Part shown: positions 46,021-58,259 of the stretch, in pieces
Numbering within the stretch: the stretch's first letter is position 1
Layout of the letters: every line of letters starts with the position of its first letter
DNA from: Crotalaria pallida
Taxonomy: Eukaryota; Streptophyta; Magnoliopsida; Fabales; Fabaceae
Length of the DNA stretch: 64,000 nt
Assembly (NCBI GenBank): GCA_037953625.1
Contig: CM075652.1
Coordinates: 75,235,501-75,299,500, forward strand
Direction of reading: 5' to 3'
Made by a program: the position numbers and the translations under genes
Notes under the pieces: model-generated
The model's input: the letters and a program-made list of their open reading frames with translations, nothing else
Databases searched by the model: none
Told to the model about the DNA's origin: nothing

Positions 46021-47588
46021 TGTTGGAAGTCAAGCTTTCTCAAGGACATAAGGAGTTATGCTAGAAGACTTCTAGAAGATTATTTTGATGATAACAAACA
46101 AGCTCGATCAAGCTCAAGCAAATAATAGATTAAGCTTTGCCCATAGGAATTAATGTAAGGTAATGAAGAGTTAATTGTTCCAAGTTCATAAGGCCAAATA
46201 GTTTTTGTTTAAGGAGAAGAAAAATAATTTTTGTGAAAAATGTTTTATAGTTTTAAGTTAAAAATGTTTTTGAAAACCTATGGTTACATACTCTGAGTTA
46301 GAAAATCTTTTTTAATGAAAATAAGCAGAAGTAATCGATTACCTTCCTTGGATAATCGATTACCATGCCTCTGAGTTGTGACCTGGGAGTTTTAATTGAA
46401 AATAATCGATTACATGTTTTAATAATCGATTACCTTTCTCACAGGGAGTAGATAATCGATTACCTTGTTTTAATAATCGATTACTTTCTCAAAAAGTTGA
46501 TTTCACTGTTTTCACAGAAAGTCGATAATCGATTACCTTGGTTTTAATAATCGATTACTTTCTTAAAAACTAATTTCACAGTTTTCTCAGAATGAAGATA
46601 ATCGATTACCTTCTTCAAGTAATCAATTACTTTTAAGTTTTCTTGAAATCCGTGTCAAAATCAATCTTAAATGTTTCCAGATTTGTTTTTACATAATTGA
46701 TTCTGATATCTTTTCAAAATTTGAATTTGATTTTATTTTTGAAAATATTCCTTATTTGTTTTAAGAATCAAATCTTGGATTTATTTTCTAAATCTTTTTT
46801 TTATTCTGTTTTGATTTTAAAATTGATTTAAAATCTATTCTATTTTATTTCTGAAATCTTTTACTTATTGTTGATTTCAAAAATAATCTTTATTTATTTT
46901 TTTTCTTAAATCTATTCAAGGTTATTCCTATTTTTCTACACTTTTCTAATCTGATAAAAAAACACGTTCTTCTTCTTCCTCTCCAAGAACACATTCTTCA
47001 TTGTTGATACATTCTTCTTTTGACCTTAGTTCTTGTGAATTAATATTCTTCATTATCACTAGAGCATTCTTGTTGTATCCGTGTTATTAAGAACACATCA
47101 ACTGTATCACTCACAAATTCATCATATTCAACCATAGTTGTAGGGAGTGGAACACCTAGTTGAACGTGTGACACGTTCTTAGGGTGACGAACCCTTGTGT
47201 AATTATTTGAGGTCCATAGCAAACGGAGGTTCGTAGTAGTGTGTGGGGCGCTCTTGGTTGTAATTGGGTGCGATTCAATTTGCAAGGTTATAAAAGCTCA
47301 AGCGGGTTGCTTGGGGACTGGACGTAAGTCTTTCGCGGGAAAGACTGAACTAGTATAAAAATTGGTTTGCGTGTTCCTCTTCCTTTATCTATTTATTTTT
47401 CTGCTTTATTTTTGTTTAAATCGTTTCTGTGCAACTCTATTTATTTTATTATCTATCGCTTCGCGTTCACGTTCTAAATCTTAATCTCTCCACAAAACTA
47501 CTTTTTAAACGTTCAAGTATTTTCCAATAAATTTAATAAAACTCGATTCACCCCTCCCCCCTCTCGAGGTTTGAGGCCGATCCTAACA
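46021..47588 (+). mobile_element. SIRE-like Copia 3' LTR, 1568 bp
   Basis: TGTTGGAAGTCAAGC to GCCGATCCTAACA. Near the end is the pyrimidine run CACCCCTCCCCCCTCTCGAG typical of this LTR group. It belongs to the same family as the solo LTR 23658-26899. It has ten ATCGAT-like sites at 46334-46627. TATTG follows at 47589 and also precedes the Copia fragment at 44426. Confidence 0.88.
46334..46627. repeat. ATCGAT palindrome array, five pairs
   Basis: Core starts: 46334, 46355, 46405, 46425, 46455, 46476, 46528, 46550, 46601 and 46622 (last ATCAAT). Intervals are 21, 50, 20, 30, 21, 52, 22, 51 and 21. All but none of these fall close to 2, 3 or 5 helical turns. Context is GATAATCGATTACC. I found no clear TATA box close downstream. 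Confidence 0.9.
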
Positions 47589-48062
47589 TATTGCACTCTG
47601 GACTGGTTTAGATTAGTTTGGGGGCTGAGAGCTAGTGTTCATTGTGCTAGATTTTGTTTATTTTAGAGTGCCCACCAAGTGTTTGATATATTGCCTGAGA
47701 GAGAAACAAGATGCCAAAAGGGAAGAGAGCGGCTGTAGGAAGCACAAGTAGGGAGTGACGCATTTATGTGAGGCAGGTGATGCTCAGGGTTATGCTTTTG
47801 ACGTGTCTGCGTATACGCAGGAAGATTTTGGATTGTTAGATACATCATTAGCAGAGGAGGATGAGTAATGATGGGGTGTTCTTTCTGATTTTCTGGATTA
47901 TGTATTGGACAATTTGTATCAGACCCTTTCTATCAGACTTTGGCATTTTTATTTTTCTTTTTGATGTAAAATTTATGATGTAAAGCCAGTTTGTTTCTAG
48001 GATTTTTCATTTTCTTTATTCGCATGTGTGTGTGATTTTTCTAGTTTTGCTTTATTATTGCG

Positions 48063-48112
<50 letters not shown>

Positions 48113-48790
48113 ACATTGTAGCAGGGTGGAGTTGATGATATCTCCCTGAGAGGTGCTGATGTGACAGGGGTTCACCTAGTCCTTTGACCTGCAGGTACAT
48201 AAGTTTGAGGGAGCATCAACCTCCCTTGGTGGTGAATGTGAAGCAGATGTGATAAGGAAGTGATTCTGGACCTTTTTTTTAGTTTTTATTTTTATTTTGT
48301 AGTTTAGGCTAGATTAGTTTGCTTGAGGACAGCCAACCTCTAAGTTTGGGGGAGGAGACAAAATAAAAATTGATTTTTCAGACTTGAATTGTTTCCCCAT
48401 ATTTTTGTGTTGGTTTGTGTCTTGGTGTACCGATAGATGATTATTCTAGGCATAAGACTTGTGACCATTCTGAAGGATACGTGGATGCACTTGATCTAAG
48501 AATGGGCTCGTTGACTTAAGCGCGCACACTGTTTTGGATTGAGTTGTAATTTTTGTTGAGAACTGGTTATTTTGATAAACTGTTTTGGAGCAAGTTATTA
48601 GTGAACTGATTGTTTAGCCTGTGAGATTTTTGAGTCTATACACTTGACAGGGGTATGTAATTTATATTGATTATTGTGATTGAGACCCCTATTTCTTTCA
48701 TGAGTGTGTTCACTTTGATTTTGTGTTCTAGAACTTGATCGATGACCATTTTGAGATTAATAATTGTTTGCATGCAGTAAGATGATTAAG
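47589..48790 (+). pseudogene. Internal fragment of a deleted non-autonomous retroelement
   Basis: An ATG at about 47711 opens MPKGKRAAVGSTSRE and stops; 30 codons later another frame reads GDAQGYAFDVSAYTQEDFGLL...EEDE then a stop. This looks like the two ends of a longer ORF brought together by deletion. Downstream, at about 48342, CTAAGTTTGGGGGAGGAG resembles the polypurine tract of Athila/Tat-type gypsy elements. A TA microsatellite lies in between. Family assignment is tentative. Confidence 0.4.
48066..48110. repeat. TA microsatellite
   Basis: About 21 TA units, preceded by TGTG. Confidence 0.92.
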
Positions 48791-48794
48791 GCAC

Positions 48795-49737
48795 CACTAC
48801 TAGAAATCTGTTTTTTAGTGAACGCGCTTTGTGACCGTTGTGATCATGGTCATTAATAGTGACTGATTTGTGACCAAATTAGTGACCTATCAATTTTTTT
48901 AAGGTGAAAACTTTTTTTTATTTTTAAGTGACCGAAATATGCAGTCACAAAAGTTGCAGTGATTAATGTGGTCACTAAAAACATAATTTGCTTGAGTTAA
49001 ATTTATTTGACCAATTATAACCAAATTAGCTACTAAAATAAAAAGGCAAAAATATTTCAAAAATTTTAAATGGATTTTTGTCACTAATATTGTGACCACA
49101 AAGAAACCGTGACCCATTATTGGGGTCGCTGAATAAAACTTAAACCACTCTCTTTGCCCAGGGGCATTCTGTTCGATATTTTAATCTTTCTTCTCTCTTT
49201 CCCTTTTGCCTCTTTTTCTTCCCAATTTTTTTTATCCTCACCATCTCCAACCTTCTCTCCTCACCAATTCTTCCATCTCTGAAAAACTGCAGCTTCCCCT
49301 CACTAGCCACTACTAAAAATTTCATTTTTAGTGGCCGCAAATTTCGGTCACTAAACAGCATTTTTCAGTCACTAAACTTGTTAGTGACCGAAATAGTGAC
49401 CAAATAGATGCGGTGCTAAAAGTGGCATCACAAAGTAATTAGTGATGAAAAAATATTTCGTCGCTAATTTGTGACCGAAATTTCCTATGACAAAAATTTT
49501 ATTCCGTCGCTAATTTGTGACGGAATTTACCAATCACAAAAAATTGCATTCCGTCGCTAAAATAGTTACCACAAAAAAGTGGGACCAATTTAGTGACGGA
49601 AAATTTAACGTTAGTGACTGAATAATCTGTCACTAATAATTAACCGTCTCTAAAACGGTTGCAAAATTAAAAAGGGACCAAATTAGTAACGGAAATTTTC
49701 AGTTTGGTGATGGAAACATCCGTCACAAATGAATTTT
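48795..49737 (+). mobile_element. CACTA transposon terminal regions, two left ends
   Basis: CACTACTAGAAATCTG at 48795 and CACTACTAAAAATTTC at 49308 are both CACTA-type termini in the same orientation. Each is followed by subterminal repeats of GTGACCGAAAT, GTGACGGAAT and TTAGTGAC. No right terminus (TTTCTAGTAGTG) was found and no transposase. Either one element is nested in another or both are deletion remnants. At 49738 the sequence changes abruptly to Copia gag. Confidence 0.7.
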
Positions 49738-51236
49738 TTAGAATCTCTCAATTTAAAAGTGCAAAAGCAATGTGGGACACCTTTTAAGTCACACACGAAG
49801 GCACAAGTGAAGTAAAACGTGCTAGACTTAATACTCTCATGCATGAATATGAGTTATTCCATATGTTACCAAATGAATCTATCTCCGATTTGCAAAAACG
49901 ATTTACTCATATTATTAATCATTTAATTGCTCTTGGAAAAGTGTTTACAAATTGTGAAGTTATTAACAAAGTTTTAAGATGTCTAAGCAGGGAATGACAA
50001 CCAAAGGTTACCGCAATTGAAGAATCAAGAGATTTGGACACCATGGACTTAGCAACACTTTTTGGAAAGCTCCAAGAACATGAGATGGAGCTAGGACGTC
50101 TCAACTTACAAGAGGAATTGGACAAGAAGAAGAAAGGTATCTCATTGAAGGAAACTACTAAAATGACAAAAATGCTTGACGAGGGCTCACAAGATGAGGA
50201 TACCGATATGGAGATTGATGAGGAAACAATGCGACTATTAGTCAAAAGGTTTAGCAAGTTTCTCAAGAAAAGAGGAAACTTCAATAGAGCAAGGAGTAAA
50301 GGCTCAAATGATAATTCTTACAAAAGCAAGACCTCGAAAGAAAATGTCAAGTGTCATGAATGCGGAAAATTGGGACACATAAGATTCCAATGCCCTACAT
50401 TTCTCAAGAAGTCCGAAAAAGATAAGAAGGGCTCAAATAACATCAAGTCAAAGAAGGCATATATCGTTTGGGATGTTCCTCAAGAAGATGAAAATGAAAG
50501 CACAAGCACATCAGATGATGATGAGTTAGCCAACTTATGCTTGATGGCAAATGTAGATGAAGAGGCTTTCTCAAGCACAAAATCAAATGACAAATCTAAT
50601 GAGGTAGACTATCTCTCCGATTCTAGTTCCGATTCTAATTCCCCCTCTTTCAATGAACTATATTGTGCTTATGTGGACATGCATAAAGAACTGAAAAAGT
50701 TAGCTAAAATAAATATAGAGAGAGAATTTCATTTTGAAGCAACAAGAAAAGATTTTAGAATTACAAAAGTCACTTGAGGAATTGAAGCTTCAAAATGAAA
50801 CTCTAGATCTCATTTATGCTAACTCCACATGTGATTGTGCTTTGAAAAACAATGCTGTCACAACTTGTAAAAATTTCAAATCCCTTGAAAAAGAAGTTGC
50901 AAATTTGAAAAATCGGATTGCAAGTTTCACAAGAGGTGATACGCGTTTGGATCACTTGCTAGCTACACAAAGAAATAATGGAAATAGAGCCGAATTAGGA
51001 TATACCATACCTAAAAAGCAAAATTTCAGCAAAGTTGGTACTTTTTCTAAAATTGATTTTACTAAAACACCAACTTGCTATTCTTGTGGTATTTTTGGAC
51101 ATATTTCAAATAACTTCAAAATCAAAAGATTTGGTATACCTAGTGGCAAATATATGTGGATTTTGAAGGGGACTAACCCCCAAGCTAACATGAAAGGACC
51201 CAAGACAACTTGGGTAACTAAATCTAGTAAGTGATG
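49738..51236 (+). pseudogene. gag: SIRE-like Copia gag, 5' part missing
   Basis: Starts inside gag (AKAMWDTF), matching the region after 61385 of the other Copia. Two stops precede the open stretch 50034-50777, which has the zinc knuckle CHECGKLGHIRFQC. A frameshift near 50750 leads to 50734-51234, with a second CX2C motif (CYSCGIFGHIS) lacking the last Cys. About the first 100 codons and the 5' LTR are absent. Confidence 0.87.
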
Positions 51237-51247
51237 TTGTGTTGTAG

Positions 51248-52236
51248 ATGTGCCTTTGGACAAAGGAGCGAAGATGGTATCTAGATAGTGGATGTTCGAG
51301 GCACATGACCGGTGATCAATCTCACTTCATTGAGCTAACTACCAAGGAAAGTGGTCACGTCACCTATGGAGACAACAATAAAGGCAAGATACTCGGGGTT
51401 GGTAAGATTGGTAATATTTCTAACTTAGTCATTGAAAATGTTCTATACGTAGAAGGCTCAGAACACAATTTGTTGATTATAAGTCAACTATGTGATATGG
51501 GCAACAATGTCACTTTTACCTCCGAATTTTGCTTTATTAAGAGTGATGTTGATCATAGTATCAAGTTTGTGGGAAAACGCTCTAATAACACATATTTAAT
51601 TGATTTGGATGAAATTACCTCATTGCTTTCTACATGTTTTAAAAGTAATGATAATGAGGTTAGACTTTGGCATAGGCGAATAGCTCATGTTAATGTGAAT
51701 CAACTTAAAAAATTATCTAACAAAGACCTAGTGATTGGACTACCAAAGCTGAAATTTCAACTTGAGAGTGTTTGTGACTCTTGTCAAAATGCAAACAAGT
51801 TAAAAACTCTTTTAAACCAAAAAAGGTAATAAGCACAACAAAACCATTGGACTTGATTCATATGGATTTGTTTGGCCCATCACAAGTTAGAAGCTTTGGA
51901 GGAAATTACTATGGATTTGTTATGGTAGATGATTATACTCTATTCACATGGACATTGTTTTCATCCGCCAAAAGTGAGACTTATAAATGTTTTAAAAAAT
52001 TTGCCAAACTCATTCAAAATCAATTAAATTTAAAAATTGTGGCTATTAGAAGCGACCATGGTGGTGAATTTGAAAACCACATGTTTGATCATTTTTGTGA
52101 GAAATATGGGATTCATCATCAATATTTCGCCCCTAGAACTCCGGAACAAAATGGAGTTATTGAAAGGAAAAACCGTGTTTTAGAGGAAATAGCAAGAACA
52201 ATGCTTAATGATTCACAAGTTCCTTCTTATTTTTAG
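51248..52236 (+). pseudogene. pol: SIRE-like Copia protease and integrase
   Basis: The protease active site lies in WYLDSGCSRHMTG. The integrase zinc region follows (HRRIAHVN...CDSCQ), then a frameshift at about 51810. The core has HMDLFGP, RSDHGGEF and EQNGVIERKNR, so the D-D-35-E residues are present. A TAG ends the frame at 52236; the homologous reading (TACYVINRI) continues beyond it. Confidence 0.87.
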
Positions 52237-54399
52237 GCGGACGCGGTTAATACTGCATGTTATGTAATAAATCGCATAGTTATTCGACCTCTTTTAAATA
52301 AAACGCCCTATGAATTGCTAAAAGGTCGAAAACCTAACATTTCTCATCTTCATGCCTTTGGATGCAAAGCTTTCATTTTAAACAATGGTAAAAATCATCT
52401 TGGTAAATTTGATTCAAAGGCGGATGAAGGGATTTTCTTAGGTTATTCTATGCATAGTAAAGCATATCGAGTTTTTAACAAAAGAACACTAACCATGGAG
52501 GAATCCATACATATAGTCTTTGATGAGTCTCCTAGTGTGGAGAAAGATTCTCTTGATAAAAGTGCAGGTGAAAAACAGGAAAAACAAGCAGTGGACAGCA
52601 AAGGAAACACTGTGGACAGCAAAGGAAAAACAGTGGCCAGTAAAGAACAAGAACAAAAAGAGGACAACAAGGAACTTAATGAGGACAGCAGAGAACTAAA
52701 AGAGAAAGAAGCAATTCCTATGCAATCGGGAGTCCTACCAAAGGCATGGAAAACAAAGAAGGATCATCCCTTAGACAAAGTATTAGGTGAAATAACCAAG
52801 GGAGTGATAACCCGAGGTTCACTATCTAATATTTGCAATTATGTTGCTTTTGTTTCTCGTATTGAACCGAAAACCATTGATGATGCTATAACTGATGAAC
52901 ATTGGGTCATGGCTATGCAAGATGAACTAAATCAATTTAAAAGAAACCAAGTTTGGGAATTAGTTCCAAGACCCGATGATCATCCAATTATAGGAACGAA
53001 ATGGGTTTATAGAAATAAATTAGATGAATCCGGTATCATTGTGAGAAACAAAGCTTGTTTAGTTGCTCAAGGTTATAATCAAGAAGAAGGGATCGATTAT
53101 GATGAGACATATGCCCCCGTTGCTAGATTAGAAGCTATTAGACTTTTACTTGCTTTTGCATCAATTATGAATTTTAGACTGTACCAAATGGATGTTAAGA
53201 GTGTGTTCCTTAACGGTTACATTCAAGAGGAAGTGTATGTTTCACAACCTCCCGGATTTGAAAATTTTGAAATTCCGGATTATGTCTTCAAGCTGAAAAA
53301 GGCTTTATTCGGTCTTAAACAAGCCCCTAGAGCTTTGTATGATCGTTTGAGCACTTTTCTACTTGAAAAAGGTTTTAAAAGAGGTGCTATGGATACTATA
53401 CTTTTTATTGAAAAATTGGGTAAGGACATACTCTTAGTGCAAATATATGTAGATGATATCATTTTTGGTGCTACTAACGAAAATTTGTGCAAGAAATTTT
53501 CAGCAATCATGCAAAGTGAGTTTGAAATGTCAATGATGGGGGAACTCACCTTCTTTCTCGGTTTACAGATCAAGCAATTGGATAGTGGAATCTTCATTCA
53601 TCAAGGAAAATACTGCAAAGAGTTGCTCAAACGGTTTGGCATGGAATCTTGCAAAGAAGCTTCAACACCTGTTAGTGTGACATGCTATATGGATAAAGAT
53701 GAAAAGGGTAAACTCGTAGAGGTAACAAAGTATCGTGGCATGATAGGTAGTTTGTTGTATTTAACAGCTTCTCGTCCCGATATTATGTTTAGTGTGTGCA
53801 TGTGTGCGATGTTTCAAGCCTCACCTAGGGAGAGTCATTTAATTTGTGTAAAACACATTATGACATATTTAAAGGGCACTATGAATATGGGGTTGTGATA
53901 CCCAAGAGATGCGAGTCTTAGCTTAATTGGTTTTTCGGATTCCAACTTTGCCGGTTATAAAGTTGACAGAAAGAGTGCTAGTGGAACATGCCATTTAATT
54001 GGAAGTTCTCTTGTCTCATGGTTTTCAAAGAAACCAAATTGTGTAGCTTTATCAACCGTCGAAGCCGAATATATTGCAACCGGAAGTTGTTGTGCTCAAA
54101 TTTTATGGATGAAACAACAACTTACGGATTTTGGCTTAATTTTGAAAAATATTCCTATTAAATGTGATAACACTAGCACAATTAATTTGACCAAAAACCC
54201 AATTATGCATTCTCGCACAAAACATATTGAAATTAGACATCATTTTCTAAGAAATTATGTGCAAAAGGGTGATGTTGTTATGGAATTTGTTGAAACTACA
54301 AACCAATTAGCGGATATATTCACCAAGTCATTGCCTAGAGACACGTTTTATTATATAAGAGGTGAATTGGGCATCCTTGATGAATCATGTCTAAGCTAA
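52237..54399 (+). pseudogene. pol: SIRE-like Copia reverse transcriptase and RNase H
   Basis: The frame 52315-53898 (527 codons) holds the linker with a Lys/Glu/Ser-rich direct repeat ([14 protein letters not shown], 52600-52640). RT follows with [17 protein letters not shown] and the catalytic YVDD ([13 protein letters not shown]). A TGA at 53896 interrupts it, and RNase H continues in the same frame to 54399 (VEAEYIATGSCCAQ, KCDNTSTINLTKNP). RT itself is intact over its motifs. Confidence 0.9.
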
Positions 54400-55024
54400 T
54401 TGTTTTCAAATCCCTTCCTGTACAAAGTTTTTATTTTTTTTAATGTCTAATTTTAATATTAATTCATAATTGTGCGTTAAATCTTTCTTGTGGGTTGTTA
54501 CAGTGTTCATTGTTATTTGTTTCTCTTTGTTAAATGCTTAATTGTGTTTTCTTTAGGTAGTTTAAGGTTAATGATTGATTTATATGTGTTGTTATAACTG
54601 AAATTTTTATTTTGTTCAGTGTTTTGTCTTATATTTGTGCAATGTATCTGGTTGGTATCTGATATATATCTGCTTTAGCTCTCAGTTTTTTTTAAATTAA
54701 AAAAAAACCGTATTATCCAGCTAATATCTAGATATCTTCTTACTCTAGGCATTTTTAGGGTTAATCTTTTCAGTTACCATTTTTATCTATCCTTCTCTTC
54801 TTAGCGCCGTCACTTCCTCTTCTCCTCTTCTCTTCTAGATTTTTTTTTCTTCTCACATCAATCCCGTTCACAAATCACTAGTTCTTCGTCTTTCTTTGCG
54901 ATTTTCATCGCTGTCTCTCTGCGTTTCTCTAGTGAGTCGCTGGTTTTTCTCTATTTCCTTTAAATTTTGTGGATCTGTGCTGCAATTGGGGTTTGTGTTG
55001 TTCGTCCTTTGCAATTGCTTTCTC
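54400..55024 (+). other. Spacer between Copia pol and third ORF
   Basis: No coding signal. It has several TATCTGATATATATCTG and ATATCTAGATATC words (54650-54740) like those in the LTR of this element. A pyrimidine-rich stretch with TTCTCTTC repeats (54790-54900) follows, which may be a splice acceptor region for a subgenomic third-ORF mRNA (inference). Confidence 0.4.
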
Positions 55025-56138
55025 ATGGCGTCTTCTACTTCTTCCCGTGGTAAACGTGCTCCAAAATCATGTGTTGTTCGTCCCCCTGACATGCGTGATG
55101 CTTCGTTCTTCCAAGTATTTTATTCCTCAACATGTTCAGAAATTTCTGGAATTTCATGGTCTTGTGTATCACAAGTGTGTTCGTGAGTTTTATGCAAATC
55201 TTTATACTGATGATGGTCATTTTCAGTCAAAGGTTAATGGACAACACTTTCATTTTTCTGAGTGTGATTTTGAGGATCTTACTGCTATGGAAGATGAAGG
55301 AACATTTTTCGAGGATTCGTCCAACACATTCCTGGCTGATTGCAATCCTTATGATATTTATCGTTCTACTCTCCAGGATCCTAGTTGCTAGGCTCAAGGT
55401 AAAAAGCCTGTCACAAACATGACGGTGGAGTCTCGGTTGATGCTTCTAGTTTTAACACATATTCTGTTACCCCGGGCCACTGGAAATCAGGCCACGGTCA
55501 CTGATAATGATTTGCGGTTGCTTCGGGCAGTCAAAACAGGGGTGTAGATTAATTGGCCGAAACTGATAATGTGTCACATGAAGGAGGCAGCAAAATCGTC
55601 TACTCACAAGCTTCCTTATGCTATGTTTATCTCCCATTTGTTTAAGGAGAATGACATATCAATTCCATATGATGAAGAGATTATGGAGCCAAGATCGTCT
55701 TCTCATTGTCTTAATGAAAATCTTCTACATTTGGCTGGAATATACAAAAGTGAGTCTACGGGTCATTGGCTGTGGAAAGAGGATTTTAAGCGTTAGGTTG
55801 AGGTTAAGGCGGCTGCAGAAAGGCTTCGGAAGGCCTCTGCTGACTCAGGTCGGGGTGGTTCAGCACCCATTTATTCTACTTTTGATGTGGGTACGTGATC
55901 CACTCAACCAGGAGCTGTATCTGGTTGGGATGTGTTGAAGCGTAAGTTAATGGGGCATATTGATTCTCGTTTCGATGCTTTTCAGACTGCTTATAGGACT
56001 GATTTGGCTGAGTCTCGTCGTCAGATTTGTGAAGAATTGCATGCCGGGTTTGCTTCTGTTCGGGCTCAGGTTCAGCAGTCACAGCCTTCCTCAAATCCGC
56101 AACCTGGAGATGAATTTTTCAGTGATTATATGGACTGA
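55025..56138 (+). pseudogene. Third ORF between Copia pol and 3' LTR
   Basis: ATG at 55025 (MASSTSSRGKRAPKS). After a frameshift near 55110 one frame runs to 56138, broken by stops at about 55389, 55545, 55794 and 55893. The N-terminal part (FLEFHGLVYHKCVREFYANL) and the middle (ILLPRATGNQATVTDNDLRLL, LPYAMFISHLF) resemble the putative plant transposon protein domain found in additional ORFs of plant gypsy elements (recalled, Pfam PF20167; not searched). The C-terminus is probably a coiled coil (MGHIDSRFDAFQTAYRTDLA). It occupies the env-like position of SIRE elements, but I see no signal peptide or membrane segment. Confidence 0.6.
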
Positions 56139-56522
56139 TGTCGTGTGTGTTCTTTCTTAGGCTTAGGCTTTTATGAACTTATATGGTTTGGAAGTATTCC
56201 TCTATTTCGTTTTTTTTTTGTTCATTTGTCCTTTCTTTCGTGGTCAGGTTGTTTCTGTTCTTAGGTGTTTAAGACACTGTCTGTTCATGTTTTGATGACT
56301 ATTAGCATGTTTTATTTGCTCTGTATTCGCCTGTTTTGCTGACTATGCTATGTTTCTATCTTGGATTTCTGGTCTGTTATATGTTGCACAATGCTATGTG
56401 GTTATTTTGTGGTTATTTTTTATGCATTTGTGTCGTACCAATTTGCCTTTGTCTTTGCAAGATGTCTATATTGTAGTTTTCAGGTGCTGGACTTGTTTGT
56501 GTGTAGCATTCTAGTCTGTATA

Positions 56523-56565
<43 letters not shown>

Positions 56566-56810
56566 CTATATCTCTGTTATATTTGTTTCAGGTTATATCT
56601 GTTATGTATCAGGATGTCTTGTTTTTCTCTTCCTTTGGCATTAATTTGTATCTTATTATTATATCTTTTTATAATGCCAAAAGGGGGAGAAAGGGTATGT
56701 TTGTTCTTTGTTTGTAGGTTTTTTTGATAATGCCTCAATTAAGGGGGAGCATGGATATCAAGTATTCAACAAATCCTAGGAGTGTTTATCATCATCAAAA
56801 AGGGGGAAAT
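56139..56810 (+). other. Copia 3' untranslated region and polypurine tract
   Basis: T-rich, with a TA microsatellite at 56524-56562. Near the end are three purine runs: AAGGGGGAGAAAGG (56687), AAGGGGGAGCATGG (56742) and AAAAAGGGGGAAAT (56797-56810). The last abuts the LTR and is the likely functional tract. Confidence 0.65.
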
Positions 56811-58259
56811 TGTGAAGTCAAGAGGTTTTGATGACAACAAACGTCCAACATTAGAAGAAGATTGATAATTAGATTTATTACTCCATAATAGTGTAATTGT
56901 ATTATTTACATCCTTTATTATGTCTCTTAGTATTAGGATGTGTGGGGTAGTGGTCTATTAGGATGCATTGCATCTCATAAGTTTTAAGGTAAATATGCTT
57001 GAGAAAAATGCATGATTAATCTTGGAAAATGATGCATAAAATAAAAATATTTTTCAAATATAAAAAGGCATTGTTAAATTACTTTGGGAAATATTTTTAG
57101 TAAAAAGAAAAAGTTGGGTTTAAAACTGGTTTAATTGTTTAAGCAAATAAAACAGTATATATCTGACAGGTATCTGACCTGTATTCAGATACATGCTGTG
57201 CCGTTTTTATAACAGAAAGTCAGATCTGTTCTGGAGGACTTAAAAACAGAAAAATAACGTTTTTCTTTTTCCTTTCTTATTCGAACAATACAGTGAGAGT
57301 TTTACATACATATTCACTTACAAGTTCCCAAATCGTTTTTTACAAGAATCATTCAGAGAAAACGCGTTTTTCAATATTCCAAGATTTATCATTTTCTTCA
57401 TCTTCTTTACAAAACCAATTTGAATCTCTCAAGCATATTCATCATAGATCTAAGAGGTTCAATTCGGTGTATGCTCTTCTTCATGTTGTAATTCGCACAT
57501 CAAGAGGTGCAAACATTCTACAACAACGTTACTCACGTGATTGTTGAAGGTTTCACCACAAGGATCTTGAAGGTTTCAAAAAAGGATTGAAGAGTGTTGA
57601 AGGTTTCAACATCTTAAGACTCAATTCAAGAAGTAATTGAAGGTTTGGGTACAATAGGAGTAAGGTTTACTCATAGGGTTTTAGCAATTAGGGAATTGTT
57701 TTGAAAACCAATTGTACTAACAATTATTCTTCATAGTGAAGCAACTCTCCCGAATCTGAAGGGGAGGAATGGATGTAGTCTTTGAATTCGATTGAATTCA
57801 AAGGTGAACCAGTATAAATAGTTGTGTCTAGCTTTTCTTCATTTCTATTTTATCTTGATTAATTTCATTAATTCTTGATAAGTGCTAATCTAACAAGATC
57901 TAAACAATAATCATTTAAATCAACGTGTTGCTGGTAGTTATATTGTTTTGTCATCTGCAGCATCTGTTTAGTATGTTAGTATTAATTTGCTTGTTAATTT
58001 CTTGTTAGATCTGTGTAGTTTTGTGAAATTCTGGTTTCTGTTATTTGATTGTTATCTAACCTATATTTGACCTGTATCTATCTCTTAGATTGTCTTATAT
58101 TCAATAATTTGTAGAAGGCTGTCAAATATCAGTCAGATACATAATAGATATCTAATATTGTTTTTGAAGGATTTTTTGAAAAATAACAAAGATTCACTTT
58201 CACACCTATTCACCCCCTTCTAGGTATTTATTTACCCACTTGTATTCCTATAGAGGTCA
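56811..58259 (+). mobile_element. SIRE-like Copia 3' LTR, about 1449 bp
   Basis: Starts TGTGAAGTCAAGAGG. The right end is less certain; CA at 58258-58259 is the best fit after the CACCTATTCACCCCCTTCTAGG segment. Its word is TATCTGAC (57161, 57172 and inverted at 57186), followed by a TTTTTATAAC box (57205-57213). No 5' partner LTR is in the window. Confidence 0.75.

Noticed and set aside
48066..48110. TA-rich runs as origins or matrix attachment sites
   Set aside because: Simple microsatellites are common in plant DNA; nothing else supports a function.
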